Assembly (NCBI GenBank): GCA_036852015.1
Contig: JAANDG010000425.1
Span: forward strand, 1 to 64,000
DNA length: 64,000 nucleotides
Reading direction: 5' to 3'
DNA from: Pelodera strongyloides
Taxonomy: Eukaryota; Nematoda; Chromadorea; Rhabditida; Rhabditidae
The notes beneath the pieces are model-generated. The model did not search any database, was not told the DNA's origin, and saw only the letters and a program-made list of their open reading frames with translations. Position numbers and translations under genes: made by a program. Below, one piece after another: positions 1-11,866 of this stretch. The number at the start of each line of letters is the position of its first letter. Positions within the stretch are counted from its first letter, which is position 1.

Positions 1-50
1 GTTGTCGTTGTGGTTGTCGTTGTCGTTGTCGTTGTCGTTATCGTTTCAGT
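1..50. repeat. GTTGTC-type simple repeat
   Basis: A run of GTTGTC/GTTGTG/GTTATC hexamers opens the window and may continue beyond its left edge. It is low-complexity sequence with no coding signal. Confidence 0.8.
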
Positions 51-386
51 TTTCGGACCTGAACGTGTTTTTATATTTATTTATTTAGCAATTGTAAATT
101 TCATTTCAGACCTAATGTAAGGAAATCGGATTTTGTGGATTTCTTTGGATGTGCTTTCTTTTAAAGAATACTGCACACTATGTTATTACATTACATAACA
201 TTACGACAACAAATGTATCGCGCAAGTTTTGTCAATGTAAGGCCATTATCAAAGAATAAATAAATAATAATGCTCGGGTTCGTCAGTTACTGGTCTTCTT
301 CCGTCTGGACCACGCATTGCGTTGTGAATATTAGTCCTGAATTCAGGTTTGGTGTTGCTATTTCAATGTGATATAAGCGTGTGTTT

Positions 387-850
387 ATGAGATCTCATTT
401 AGTTGGATTTATGGATACACCAAATAATGAAACTAGAAATGAGCTTCTCAAATTAGATATGTTAGAGAATCGTAGAAAGAGAGCAGATGGCAGAATGCTT
501 AGAAAAATACTAGCTGGTAAATGCGGTTGATCTTTACAACGTATGTTTAAATTTAGATCGTACAACTATTCTTCTCGTAGAGGTAGTTCTAGGATTGTTA
601 TTAATAGGGCATCAAGAAATGTTCGGAAACATTCATTTGTCCATAGAACTTCCCTTATGATTGAACAAAATGTTACAAATTTCTTTTGATTTACTTCGAA
701 TTTGCTTGTTGTGACATATTTTACTACCACTTTATTATGTTTTATTTATTTAGTATGTGTATTTTATAACACAAACTGCACGTTACATTGCTTTCTTTGA
801 TTGTCTTTGTGCGTAATAAATTATTACTATTATTATTATTATTATATATG
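387..850 (+). pseudogene. 3' relic of a non-LTR retrotransposon reverse-transcriptase ORF
   Basis: One frame stays open from 387 to the stop at 687-689 apart from a single internal TGA at 528-530. The translation resembles the extreme C-terminus of Jockey/CR1-type reverse-transcriptase ORFs: an ENRRKRADGRMLRKIL segment matches the usual RR-x-RGDL-x-x-x-KIL block, and a later RKHSFVHRTS segment matches the usual F-x-R-x-SFxxR block. It is followed by an AT-rich tail ending in an ATT microsatellite (about 820-846), a common 3' end for such elements. Only the last hundred codons remain, so this is a 5'-truncated dead copy. Family assignment rests on motif memory only. Confidence 0.45.
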
Positions 851-1739
851 TATTGTGTACAGTAAACTTCTAAACCTTCCATGTAGATAAGTGGTTTAAA
901 ATATTGACGAGAAAGGAAGGTTCAGAAACATAGTTTTCATTTTTTCTTGAAGGGCATTCATTATTCTCGGTCATAAAAAAACGTGTGTTATTTTGTGCTC
1001 TTAGGTTGTCGTGACGTCCTATGACACTCCGCTGATTTTCGTTGAGGACGGATTGAAATTCAAAACATGAATCTAGCTTTTGTTCTCTAGAAGAGTGATC
1101 CATCCACTGGGCTGCTAGTTACCTTGGGAATCCTCACTTTCCAACGAACTCTATTTTCGCCCAAGCCGCACAAATGTGATGCAAGACCCGATTGCCCGAC
1201 TTCATGGTCTGGATTGACATGCGTGCTCGCCGGACTTTAACCCTCGGTATTTTTAACGATTACCGCCGCATTTTGGATTCCTCGAATGTTCCTTGCTACA
1301 ACGAACGACAAAAGATACCTACATGCGATGTATGCAAAATAGAAGTCATAAATTACTGTTTCTTTATGTTTGAATGGTGAATTATACTGAACTTCGCAAA
1401 GCTATATCTATGTTAATAAGGCTTGTTTATCGGTGTGCGGGGATTCCGTGTATGTATATGTGCAATTCTATAATGCGGATAACTTTTAAATATATATGCA
1501 AAATTGCGGTATTTGGATACATTGAAACCCCATAAGAAAGCTAGATCATTTCACGAATCTGAAAGCGAAAACCGCATTTCTTACGTTCTCGGCAAATTTA
1601 GATCCCCATATACGAACTGTCGTAAACAACTTGTGGACATTCGCTCAATCGAAGCATGTGGGTAGGGCCTCTGATTAAGTGTATTCGACCGGCGCTGATT
1701 TTCCGTGCAGTTCTCTCCAAGGTTAATTTCGTCTCCTAT
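851..1739. other. Intergenic, no recognised feature
   Basis: Only short open frames without splice-site support or recognisable motifs occur here. I see no RNA gene or repeat. Confidence 0.5.
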
Positions 1740-1978
1740 TTAAAGCGAAATGGTACCCACTTTAATTCAACAAATTTCTTGCAAATAGTTGGGTGACCGA
1801 ACGGGTGATCGAACCCGGAATCAACCGCGTCAAAAGCTAGAGCGCAACCAGCTATTTCTCCATTGAAATCCGTGCAGTAGGCGCGGCTGACAATGGTGTT
1901 CACGTTGCTTTCCATTAATAGAAGTAGTTAGACTTTCTTTAACTAAAAAACCCCAAAATGGGTACCATTTTGCTTTAA
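1740..1978. mobile_element. TTAA-flanked MITE copy 1, with tRNA-like interior
   Basis: TTAA at 1740-1743 and TTAA at 1975-1978 flank an element that begins AGCGAAATGG and ends as the near reverse complement CCATTTTGCT. The ends match the two copies at 27.8 and 28.8 kb. The TTAA duplication is typical of piggyBac-type target sites. The interior (about 1790-1860, minus strand) carries a TAGCTGGTTGCGC box-A-like and a GGGTTCGATCACC box-B-like sequence, so a tRNA-derived segment may lie within the element. It has no coding capacity. Confidence 0.55.
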
Positions 1979-3301
1979 GGTACCCAGCAGTTTGTTCACC
2001 AAGCCACGGTTCATAGCTGGAGTTTTGCCAAATAACTTCCACATTTCACTTCAGTAGGAAATGCGGATTTCGCCATCATATTTGCAAAACTCAGAAGTTT
2101 TCTAACAGTAAAAATCGTAATATGTTTCATTACGTGTCTTTAATGTATCACATTTAAAACAAACCGAGGAAAGGATTTGACATACCTACTACTACAGAGT
2201 TATCTCCGCTAGTTGAATACATTTTTTTTGCCTGCATCGATATTCTCTTTCTATGTACTGTTAATCTTATTATTATTTATCTCGAATTATTATTGTTTAT
2301 ATTTCGAGTTTTGCCATTTTCCTTACTTAATTGACTTTTCTATGCTTGTTGATTAATGTTTTAGTTTCGAATTTAATTTAAATACCGTAGTGACTCACAG
2401 CAGAATACGTTGCCCATTATTTGTTCGCATCCCATTGTTTCATCTACTGGGCAAATGTACCCTCCTCCTTCACTCTGCGATAGCTGCATGCATTCTAAAA
2501 CAGTGAACCTTTGTCAGTAAATTATTATGCGTCATTTTGACAATGAACTCCAATATGACGTTCTCGTTCGGTCGAATTCTTTCATACCTTACAAAAGTTC
2601 CCACCATAAAATGCTGGCAGTCCTGACGAACATTCTTGTGCTTCTGTGAAGCTAATAAGTAATGTGGTTACCAAGAACCACTTTAACACGCCCATAGAGT
2701 TGAGCTGAAAGTTGAGAAAGTGGCACAGATGAAACTAAAATTGAAACCGGAACTGAAAGACCATGTAATGGAAGAGGAATCTACTAGGACAACGAACCCA
2801 GGAACAAGATAATCATTGTGTACCAGTAACTTTTTTGAGTATACTGTTTCCACTATCAATTATGCTGAAGATAGACACCGGCATAGCTTACTTCGAATGA
2901 AAGAAAACGAGCCATATAAGATTTTGACGCGGGAACCGAGGTCGAACAGCACAACCAAATAATTGAAAAATGAAGTGAAGGAACGCTTAAACAGTGGAAC
3001 ATTTATTCTGCACATTCGTTGTGTAAGCACGGTGCCCAAAAAGGATAGCTGGACTTCTTTTTTAGTTCACTGTACATCGTCGCTGGAGCTTTGTGTGCAC
3101 AACTGCCTGTATCTACATGAAGCACATGCATCAGATTCATTGATGAGGAGCCGAACCCCTCTCTGATGTCAGGCATCACTGTTCCGTTACACGGCAAACA
3201 TCAAAGCGCCAAAAACGAATAACTCACACATTCACAAGCATGAGAATGCCTAGTTGATCATTCAAGAAAATGGAAAATGTGGTTATGGTAATGTAGCTAC
3301 A
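1979..3301. other. Intergenic, no recognised feature
   Basis: Open frames at 2963-3166 (plus) and 3003-3197 (minus) overlap each other, are short, and show no motif or convincing splice signals. Nothing else stands out. Confidence 0.5.
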
Positions 3302-3417
3302 GCACACAAACACGCACACACACACACACACACATGCACGCGAACACACACATGCATATACACGCGCACATACACGCACACACACGCACACACACACACG
3401 CACACACACACACACAA
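3302..3417. repeat. CA/CACG microsatellite
   Basis: About 115 bases of CA dinucleotides interrupted by CACG, CATG and CATA units. The Val/Cys-rich minus-strand open frame across it is an artefact of the repeat. Confidence 0.9.
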
Positions 3418-4954
3418 TTATAATCACACATAGGGCATTTTCCATTTTGAATATGCATGCACATTGCGTTGCGAGTTTTCAGTGGTCATGGCGGAACTGC
3501 ATTTTTTTTTCAACTGCTCCATCCTAGTCCTTGACATCAAAATATCACACTCATTTGCAGGATACATTGCAACAACATTTCATGCCCACAAATAGAAACA
3601 CGCGGCTTGTACAGACCAATCGTTGTTTTATTTCCCCTTGCATGTGTGTTTGAATTGTCAAATTGCAGAACAAATATTTAAAAAAAAATAGTTTCCGGCC
3701 AACAGTATGAAGCAGAAGCAGCATCTGCAACCGAAACATAAAATATTTACTGCCATGATTCATCCGATAGCCATTCTTCTTTTCTGAAACTAATTTTGTA
3801 TCAGGATGAAGAATATTATATTTGGCCGCATTTAAGCATGGTTCTGTCCAACATTTTATCGTAAAGGCGTCGGTGTTTGAGATACTTAAACTTCCGAACC
3901 CCGACATACTGTTTGTCATACATCTCTTTGGACATGAAATGTATAAATAATGAACCACCACGACCACAACCTCTACCACAATTATGACACGAACACACAA
4001 TCGATGTTTTCACTCTGTTTCGGCGAAATACAGATGTACTACCAAATTTAGCATGCTACTCGTTACTTGGAAGCACCACAGCTTCTCTTCGCAGGACGCC
4101 TAAAAAGAAATTATCGTCATGAAAAGATCGATAAAAAGTATACATGCTTTTACCACAACCTGATTTCATTTTCTTAGATTATTTGTTTTATAGTTTTCTT
4201 GTTATTTATCCACTGCTGGAGTTTTGATCAATACTTTTACACAATTGTTCTAAAAATGAAAAGCAGTGTACGTGCATTATGGGAGAATGGCGCGATCTAA
4301 TATAGAAAGAGTGTAATTCCTTCAAGTAGCTATCGTTTTGTTATTTATTGTTGGACAGATATTTGTATTGGATTAGGAAAAATCTGCGAATAATCTACAG
4401 AATGTACCACGGATGCGTCTTCAATTAAGAACAAACTAACAGAGAAACATGGATCTTCAAGTCAGCAAATAAAAGTTTGACTGCGGTTTCAGCTTTCTGT
4501 CCGACAACCAAGATGTACATCCTCTGGCCCTCGTCATCTAAGCTTGGACCTCCGCGAAACAAGTCATGATTTGAAGACTGGGAATAAACAAGCAGGCGCT
4601 TGGCGCATGAAATATTTGTTATTTTTATTTCAGATGACAAGTGAGGTTAACAAACACCAGTGCGAACCTTCATACATAGGATGGAATTGTCAATATGTGC
4701 CTAACAATAAGTAAAAAAGGGCCACTAGTCCAAAAATGACCCAGGTCCACAAAAACATGCACATTTTTTCGAACTGAACCCCAAATACTCTGGTAGCCAA
4801 ACGTACCGAGTCCCGTTCCGAGTGTAGATCCCGGTACGCGTTCCGGAGTGCTTACCGGGATCTTCCACTCCGACCTCAGCCACATCGTCCTCCGCGACAA
4901 AAATTCGAAAAATTCAAAATATTGACTACGGCAGGTTTAGCACTTTAAGGTACT
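3418..4954. other. Intergenic; one unassigned 149-codon open frame
   Basis: A minus-strand frame (3551-4000) is open for 149 codons. Its middle part has non-repetitive composition with several cysteines. I recognise no family and no clear splice sites, so it is not called as a gene. From about 4795 the sequence becomes locally GC-rich, with recurring CCGGTACG/CCGAGT words. Confidence 0.35.
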
Positions 4955-5030
4955 CGTTTGCAGGATTCGAACCATTGACCTATTTCCTAGAAATCAAGGC
5001 ATTACTCACTGCGCCATCCACACACTCGTG
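4955..5030 (-). repeat. tRNA-derived (SINE-like) relic
   Basis: On the minus strand, TGGCGCAGTGAG resembles an internal RNA polymerase III box A and GGTTCGAATCC is a perfect box B, spaced as in a tRNA. The anticodon arm does not fold into a 5-bp stem with a 7-nt loop, so it is not a functional tRNA. It sits in the GC-rich patch (4795-5215), which suggests both are part of one old repeat. Confidence 0.4.
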
Positions 5031-6487
5031 CCAATCGTGCGTTAGTGGAATTCTTTTTCGTCTTTCGATTATGATTTCGGAACGTTGACCGGGACCTACA
5101 CCCGGAACGGTACTCGGTCCGTTTTCAAATCGGTACGTAACCGCATTACGTTCCGAGTACTCGGCCCGTGCACCCGGTACGTTTTCAAACGGACCGCACA
5201 CTCGGAGTCCAGTCTTACAGATTACGTTACTTGAGGCAAGAAAAATCTCCGAATTAACCATTGAATAGCCATTTTAGGATTGTAATTCTGCAACTGAATA
5301 CATTTACTTTGAAGTATTTATTACCTTTCCCAAATAAGGTCATTTGACGCCTCTTTTAGACAAATAAAACGGCACTAACTAGAACAAATAAAAATAAAAA
5401 ATGGCTTAAAAACTGAATAAATTGATGGAAAGAAGATGTCCACGACGACGACATAACATGGCACAATCCTACGATACTTTTCGTTAAAACGTCGTTATCC
5501 AGTTCATTTTTTTCTGCAATTTTTGGCTCGTTTGCGTATTTCTTGTTTCAAACTACACGAATCCGAATACTCATACGTAAGCTCTGTTTTTCTCAATACA
5601 AAACATAGATAGATTACGTATTCCAACGTGGTCAGGAAAAGTCGGACATTGAGAAACAGCTCAGTGAAATTCTTTACGGGTACGATCCAATTAAACGGAC
5701 ACGAAAAGATTTCACCGAGCAGTGTTCTATAGTAGGAAGGTAAGGAAGTTGTATGCGAAGGTGCTCTATGACGCCAATATAATGATATATACTGCTTACT
5801 GGTAGTGTATAGTTGCTGAAAAAAATAACATTTTTCAGAAATTTTCCTCTCGGATGTGTCCACTGGCAATTGACAATCTCTAAGAGAAGCACTGATAAAA
5901 AAACATCATCTGATCATTAACTATTTCATGGTGGCCTTCTGTGTTGCCATGGGAACTACCTGATTTGAACTTTTGATGTTAAGTAAGTGGTATGTGAATG
6001 ACGTGGGGAAGACACGTAACCGACTGGGGAGGAAGTGAGAAAGGTGAATACTGGAATGGGTGATCGAACGAGTGAATGGCTTGATCAATGGCTCAATCTC
6101 AAGACAACTGTCTGTAGATAACTCTAGAAGGAATAAAAGACGGAATTTGAGAGATCACTCAAGAATAGGATAGGCAGTCATTTTAAGACTGCAGACACTC
6201 GTTGCTTTGGAGAGACCATAATCTGCGGCGAAACCGATACACAACCCGATTACACTAGACATCTGACTAATAGGACAGAGAGTACGGAACTATGAGAGAG
6301 CCACAAATGACAGACCCGATTAAACCAGACAGGCAGAAGCAGGGAGCTTTCAACTGATTTACACACGCAACGCTCGGCATTTGCGTAACGTCTGCCTGTC
6401 GTTACAGCGGCAAATTTGAGATTAGCCAAAGTATCTCCACCAGAGAGTGTTCAGACGGAGGACTGCTAGGCGTATGGCTAATCGGAC
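5031..6487. other. Intergenic, no recognised feature
   Basis: The CCGGTACG/CCGAGTAC words continue to about 5215. Minus-strand frames at 5504-5892 overlap in two registers and show no motif. Nothing else is supported. Confidence 0.45.
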
Positions 6488-6546
6488 AGACATGTGTATT
6501 AGACAGCCAGAAGCAAATAGGTATTAGACAGCCAGACGCAAATACA
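6488..6546. repeat. Short tandem duplication (about 25 bp x 2)
   Basis: The phrase ATTAGACAGCCAGAAGCAAA is followed directly by a second copy with one substitution (ACGCAAA). Similar CCAGACAGGCAG words lie nearby around 6320-6345. Confidence 0.6.
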
Positions 6547-7128
6547 AATTAACATCAAGTGATCAAGGTACTATACGAAAGCGGGCACCATTAAATTCTG
6601 ATAAAAAAAAGATAAAGATAAAGAGTACCGGGTTATACCGAATCTGCAGAAACGGTGCAGCGGGGTCCGGTTCATTTCTGAAGCCGAACGAACTGGCCTT
6701 TTCTGATGCTAAATTCTGATGCTTTCAGCAAACCAGCGCTAGCCAAGCAGCATGAGTTTATCCGCAATGGAACCTTATTTGTCTCGTTGAAACGTTAGCC
6801 TAAATAACACTGCATCAGGGAAGACCATGAAATAGTCTGCGGACAAAGCAACGAGTGCTCCATGACACATTCGCGATGAATGATTGTCAAATATGTTATT
6901 TCACATATTTGTTATGAAGCACATGTTATGAAGCACGAATTTCAACAGGCATTTAGTATGCTGGTTCGTGCAGAAGACAGACAGTATCGTCCAGAGTTGC
7001 CTGTTTTGTGTTAGGCAAATAGAGGGCGAGCGCGTGAGGTCTTGTCGTGTGGTTTTAATCTGAGTTGAGCCCCTGTTAGCCATTGGGTATACACATCGGC
7101 AGTGGCTGGGAGGCACGGCAAGGACAAC

Positions 7129-7190
7129 TCTCTGACAGTCTGCCGTCTCACTCTCTCCTTCTCTGACAGTCTGCCTCTCTCACTCTCTCT
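7129..7190. repeat. Short tandem duplication, CT-rich
   Basis: TCTCTGACAGTCTGCC followed by a CTCACTCTCTC tract occurs twice in succession. The adjacent GC-richer stretch (7200-7420) is open on both strands but shows no recognisable motif. Confidence 0.6.
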
Positions 7191-7611
7191 GTTAGTTGGC
7201 TGTCTTCCAAGTCTCTCTTGGAAACGGGCCAAAACACTATAAACCAGGTCGTCGCCGGCTCCTTGAAAACAAGCCGAGGCGCGGGTTTCTGTGACAGAAA
7301 GACCGACAAAGTGGTGCCTTTGGCGTCTTTCGGCCGGCCTTTTGGCGGCACCCTTTGCGGCAAGCGTTTGTATTGGACATTGACAGGGAGTATGGGAAAG
7401 TGTTGGCGGTAAAAGAGTTCAAATGGTGTACACGCTGACGAGAAAATCACACCATATTCAACACAATACCAATATATAACTGTTCATTCAGCCAGATAAA
7501 ATATAACACAATATATGCAGGGATTAACATTGTTCATTCTGTGGTAACTTCGAAACTTAAGGTTTTGTAAGAATGATCTACCAGGATTAGATAATATATG
7601 TTGCAATAAGC

Positions 7612-8086
7612 TTAAAGGGATGGGGTCACTATAAATAGTCTCTGTTTTCATTGTTTCTTTATATTCTAAAAGGGTGAATAAAAATTGTAATATAAAAGCT
7701 AGTAATTAACCTCTCTTCTCACGGAGACATTAGGCAACGTGGTAATTATTGATTCTCATCACTGTTATGTTGAGGAATTACCCTATTATGCAGTAAGGTT
7801 ACAATTGTCGGGGTTCCGGGCCGAGAAACAAATTGGGCAATTAGCTAAGCAGACGAAATACGGTATATAATTAATTTTAGATCGAAACAACTCCAAAATA
7901 ATTGCCCGTTGCGGATACACCTTTACTCTATTTGACAGATATGAAAAGCAATTATTGCCCCCGCTGCTTATGTCTTCTTATGGAGAGGGAAGTACTAACT
8001 TTTATATTCTACATTTTCATTGACCATTTTAGGAAGTAAATAAAGACTAAAAACGGAGACCATTTCTAGTGACCCCATCCCTTCAA
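7612..8086. mobile_element. Foldback element with long terminal inverted repeats, TTAA-type site
   Basis: The left end AGGGATGGGGTCACTA (from 7616) is the reverse complement of the right end TAGTGACCCCATCCCT (to 8082). The similarity of the two arms continues inward for well over 100 bp with scattered mismatches, so most of the element can fold on itself. It is preceded by TTAA (7612-7615) and followed by TCAA (8083-8086), consistent with a decayed TTAA target duplication. There is no ORF; this is a non-autonomous MITE. Confidence 0.75.
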
Positions 8087-10038
8087 CAAATGGGTATAAA
8101 AAAATCTCAGCTCTCGAAACTATTTGCTATTGACGGATGATTGCTCGTAGGGGGTGGAATATTACCACCCATCTTGCTATCTTGCAAATTGTTTTTTTAA
8201 GCTAACTATTTGGGATTAGCCAAATCTAATTAAAATGTAAGGCACATAAATGGCCAAGAAAGCACGCAGCGTCTTCAAACGGTTACCTGATTGCAGGTTG
8301 GATAATATATCTGGCAAGATTTCTTGAGTAATTATATTTACGTTGTAAGTACAATATTCGCGCAACAATTAAGCGATACTGGGGCAGCCCATTTTGCTAG
8401 ACCGAGCCAAGAGTTGGAGAGTTTACTTTCAGGCAAGACTTTATTGTCAGTTGAATTTATTTGATCTTCTTGTGTTCACGCAACCGCTCTATACGTGTAG
8501 TATGCGCTACAATTCTCGATGTGTACGATGAAAAATGCAATCTTTTTGTTTTTAAATACAGTTGTCTATAACCGGTCATCACAGCGAGTGCCTTATTTTT
8601 TTAGTTTAAGACTGGTCACACGTCAATTATTTAGACGAGATGAGAGCAGTTTTAAAACCACGTGACGACCTTCTCTTTTTTTTTGTGAAAAATCTCCACA
8701 TGGCTCTCCACACACCTGTGATATAAAAGAATAAATCCATGTGACACGCCAACAGGGAAACATGGGTACAGGAACGTTTTGAATCAGATCGCATTCAGAC
8801 AGCTCAGTTGATTAGAGCTTGTATCACTTGGATTCTTCAATGTGGGTATTATTTCTGTATTCACATTTATTCTTGAGCTTACACACATTTATCTCGATCC
8901 AACAAAGTCAAACAACGAACCACATGTTTTCGAAAGAACAACAGCATTTAGATGAAGAACACGTTTTATTAAATGACAAATAACGGATACCATGTATAAA
9001 ACAGGGGAGAGGTATGTGCAATTCAATCATCTCAGTGGAAAAATTACGGGTACGAACAGTGGTAGACGTAACCGGTAAGTTCTCCACCGAGGCGATGAAC
9101 TGTAAGGGGAAATGGGATCAAACCAAATGCACTACTAAAGGAAAGCTTTACTAATAAACAGACGCTCAGTGGAAAATCGTACGGGTATGGTTTCCATGAT
9201 GCATATCCCGAAGGCCTTCCACCGAGCGTACGTTCAGCATATTAAGAATAGGTCATCATGTCACACACTATCATTATCTACAGTTACTATTCAAAGGCTA
9301 GCATTTGCCAAAAAAAATCGTATAAAAAAAAATAATTGGCGGTTTAACCGTATATACTTATTAATGTTGTGGGGCCGCTTGCTTTCTCAAGTGAGTCCAA
9401 AAGAAGTTGGACGATTCATGCCAAACAACAGATAGTAAATAATTGATTATAGCCAGACAGAGTACGAATTGAAGAGCAGTTATTAGAGGGCGACCGCACA
9501 CACTGGGAGACAAGGGAACACTGACTGCGGGGGCATTGATCGCCCAGTACCGGCCCCCATCACGTGAAGAGACGCCAACTGGCTACGGTAGTTTATTGAA
9601 CGTTGCGGGACCCGAGTTCTTTCAAAACGAGACGTTCAGACTACAAAATGCTTTGGATCAAAGCCAACTTTTTATTCGGGGAAATATTTTGAACTGAATA
9701 TAAAAGTTGTGAAATGCATAACAATGTTTGTACTATACAAACAGTATAGATAAACTGTTGAACAATAGTAGCCTTTGATAAATAATTGGTTTTGTCATAA
9801 TAAGTCGACATTTAGATACTACAAACATAGCCGAACTTCCAGCATCTTTGATAATTAAGGTACAAATGTCATCAATATTGTCTAATTGCACAACACTATA
9901 CGCTAAACATACGATAAGGAATGAAAGTACGCGGAAAAAACGGTTGTAGATCTTAAGAGGGCGTGTTTTGTACAATGCTGTTGTGAAACAATGCTCTGGA
10001 AAGGAAATAATGCGTGGGATCGTCAGAGCGTTCCATAA
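8087..10038. other. Intergenic, no recognised gene
   Basis: Two diverged copies of CTCAGTGGAAAA...ACGGGTA...CCACCGAG occur at about 9031-9100 and 9166-9230. Open frames at 9169-9435 (plus) and 9733-10050 (minus) lack motifs. A lone box-A-like GACAGCTCAGTTGATTAGAG at about 8797 has no box B. Confidence 0.45.
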
Positions 10039-10792
10039 GTATAAGAACACCCAAAAAATGTGTTTCTGCTAGGGTTTGAGGATATCTAGCGCCACCACTA
10101 AATCAGTCATGCCCAAAAGCCGCTCATAACTTAGGCGGTCCTACTAAAATTATCATACTGCATACTTATATGAAACGTCTGAAACGTATCTTCCAAGTTT
10201 ATGTAATAAAATTTGACTGCGCTTATTTTGAAGAGTTGCGAAAAGGGACTACTCATACCAAACAACTGAAACGTAGAATTCCGTTTCGTTCACATAAACA
10301 AAAAAGTAAACTCTTCTCCTCCATATAATAAGATTAATTACGCCAGCACTGTAAATCAAAATAGGAAACAAACCATCTACATGGTCTTGTAGATCTTTTC
10401 ATGGCGAGAATTTCTGCACAAAGTTATAATTTTACGCGTACTCCGAAGGAAGTTACGGCGGCTTGAAGTACGCTTGAATGAGCCGTTTTTGGTCCCTAGC
10501 TTAATCTAAACTTCGCAATTGCTTAACTTCAAGTAACTTCCTTCGGAGTAGGCCTAAAAAATTTTTTTCACAAATCCTCGCCATGAAAAGGTCTACAAGA
10601 CCATGTTGATGGTTTGTGCGAACTCTGGATTTCATTTTTTGACTTACAGTGCTGCCGTAATTAAAATTAATATAATTATAAAATTCTTTTATTTTTTATG
10701 CTGAAAATCATGTTCTTTGAGTTTTTGGGCATACTTGATTTAGATTTCCTCAAAACCCAGTGTTAGAAACACATCTTTGGTTGTTCTTATAC
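10039..10792. mobile_element. 754-bp foldback element
   Basis: The outer 70 bp at each end are inverted copies of each other (GTATAAGAACAC at the left, GTTCTTATAC at the right). An inner pair of arms (about 10328-10475 and 10538-10675) is again inverted and closely matched, including CATGGTCTTGTAGA / TCTACAAGACCATG. About 200 bp of the left arm (10110-10327) has no partner on the right, so the left arm carries an insertion or the right a deletion. There is no coding capacity. Confidence 0.7.
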
Positions 10793-11866
10793 GAAACGCA
10801 CTGTATATGCACATATGGGACATGCGTGAACGAATTAACAAAATGTGTATTCGAGAAGCAAAGGACCGAAAGGTACAGACAAAGTGCACAGATTCGCAAT
10901 GACCAATTTTTGTTTAAAATTTTGTTATGGCCTACTTGCTAGTATTTTTCGACTACCATGAAATTCTGACTAAATACTATAACAGTGTCTTAGCTGAATG
11001 GATTCGCATTGAAAACTGGCCATTTTCGACCGTTTTCCATCTAATAAGAAAGGATAGGTCGAATAATGGGTTACTTTTTTCTACTGTTATCAAAACAGGT
11101 TAACTCTCTCATTTCGCACCTATTTATAAATTATTTACAAACACTGCATACAATAGTGAAATGATTCTTTGTGACACATTTTTGGTCGACATTGCTTATT
11201 TACTAATTTAATACTGCACGCACTAGTTGCTTCGTTGAATTTCAACAAACCGTGCTATCCTTCACTGGGACTCATTTCATGGTGGCATTATTTGTATACG
11301 ATATAGTACCCACAGGAAATGTCGTACGATGTCTGTAATACTCATAGTTTCTTATTGCTCATGTTGTTTATAGTGCAATTGTCAAGTCCCATATCACCAA
11401 AAAACATGACTCACAAATTCTTCTTGAAACGAAAACTGATTTATTATTCTCTAGCAGTTTATTGAGCAATAGATGATTGGACATTGGAATACATAAAAGA
11501 TTTTCAAAAATACGTCTTACAATGAAAAGATGACGAATTCAAATGGAATGTGGGAGATCAAATTTATTATTTTTATTATATAAGTGTCGATCCAACCGCT
11601 GATCTATATGACAAGTAACAATGTTATAATTTATTAAATAAATAAAGTTTTGACGTACGAGTGTCAGAACCCGTATATGTAATCAAATGGCAAGGGAGAA
11701 GGTTTAAAGGAAAACTGATGAACTATTTTTACACTATAAACAAAACTATTATCAGTGAAGGAAAGTCTAGAATAAAGGTGTAGCTAAAACGCGATTGGCA
11801 ATAAATACAAGGTGGTAAACCGAGTTGGATCAAAACAGTAATACATCAAAAGTAAGAAACAACAAT
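10793..11866. other. 3' flank of the GPCR gene
   Basis: AT-rich sequence downstream of the GPCR stop (that gene is on the minus strand). AATAAA on the minus strand at about 11632-11637 lies some 230 bases after the stop and could serve polyadenylation. No other gene is supported. Confidence 0.4.

Noticed and set aside
3224..3445. Val/Cys-repeat open frame on the minus strand
   Set aside because: It translates the CA/CACG microsatellite.
5504..5892. Minus-strand frames of 121 and 72 codons
   Set aside because: They overlap in different registers, have no recognisable motif and no splice or start context.
8797..8850. tRNA-like box A (GACAGCTCAGTTGATTAGAG)
   Set aside because: No box B or tRNA fold follows.
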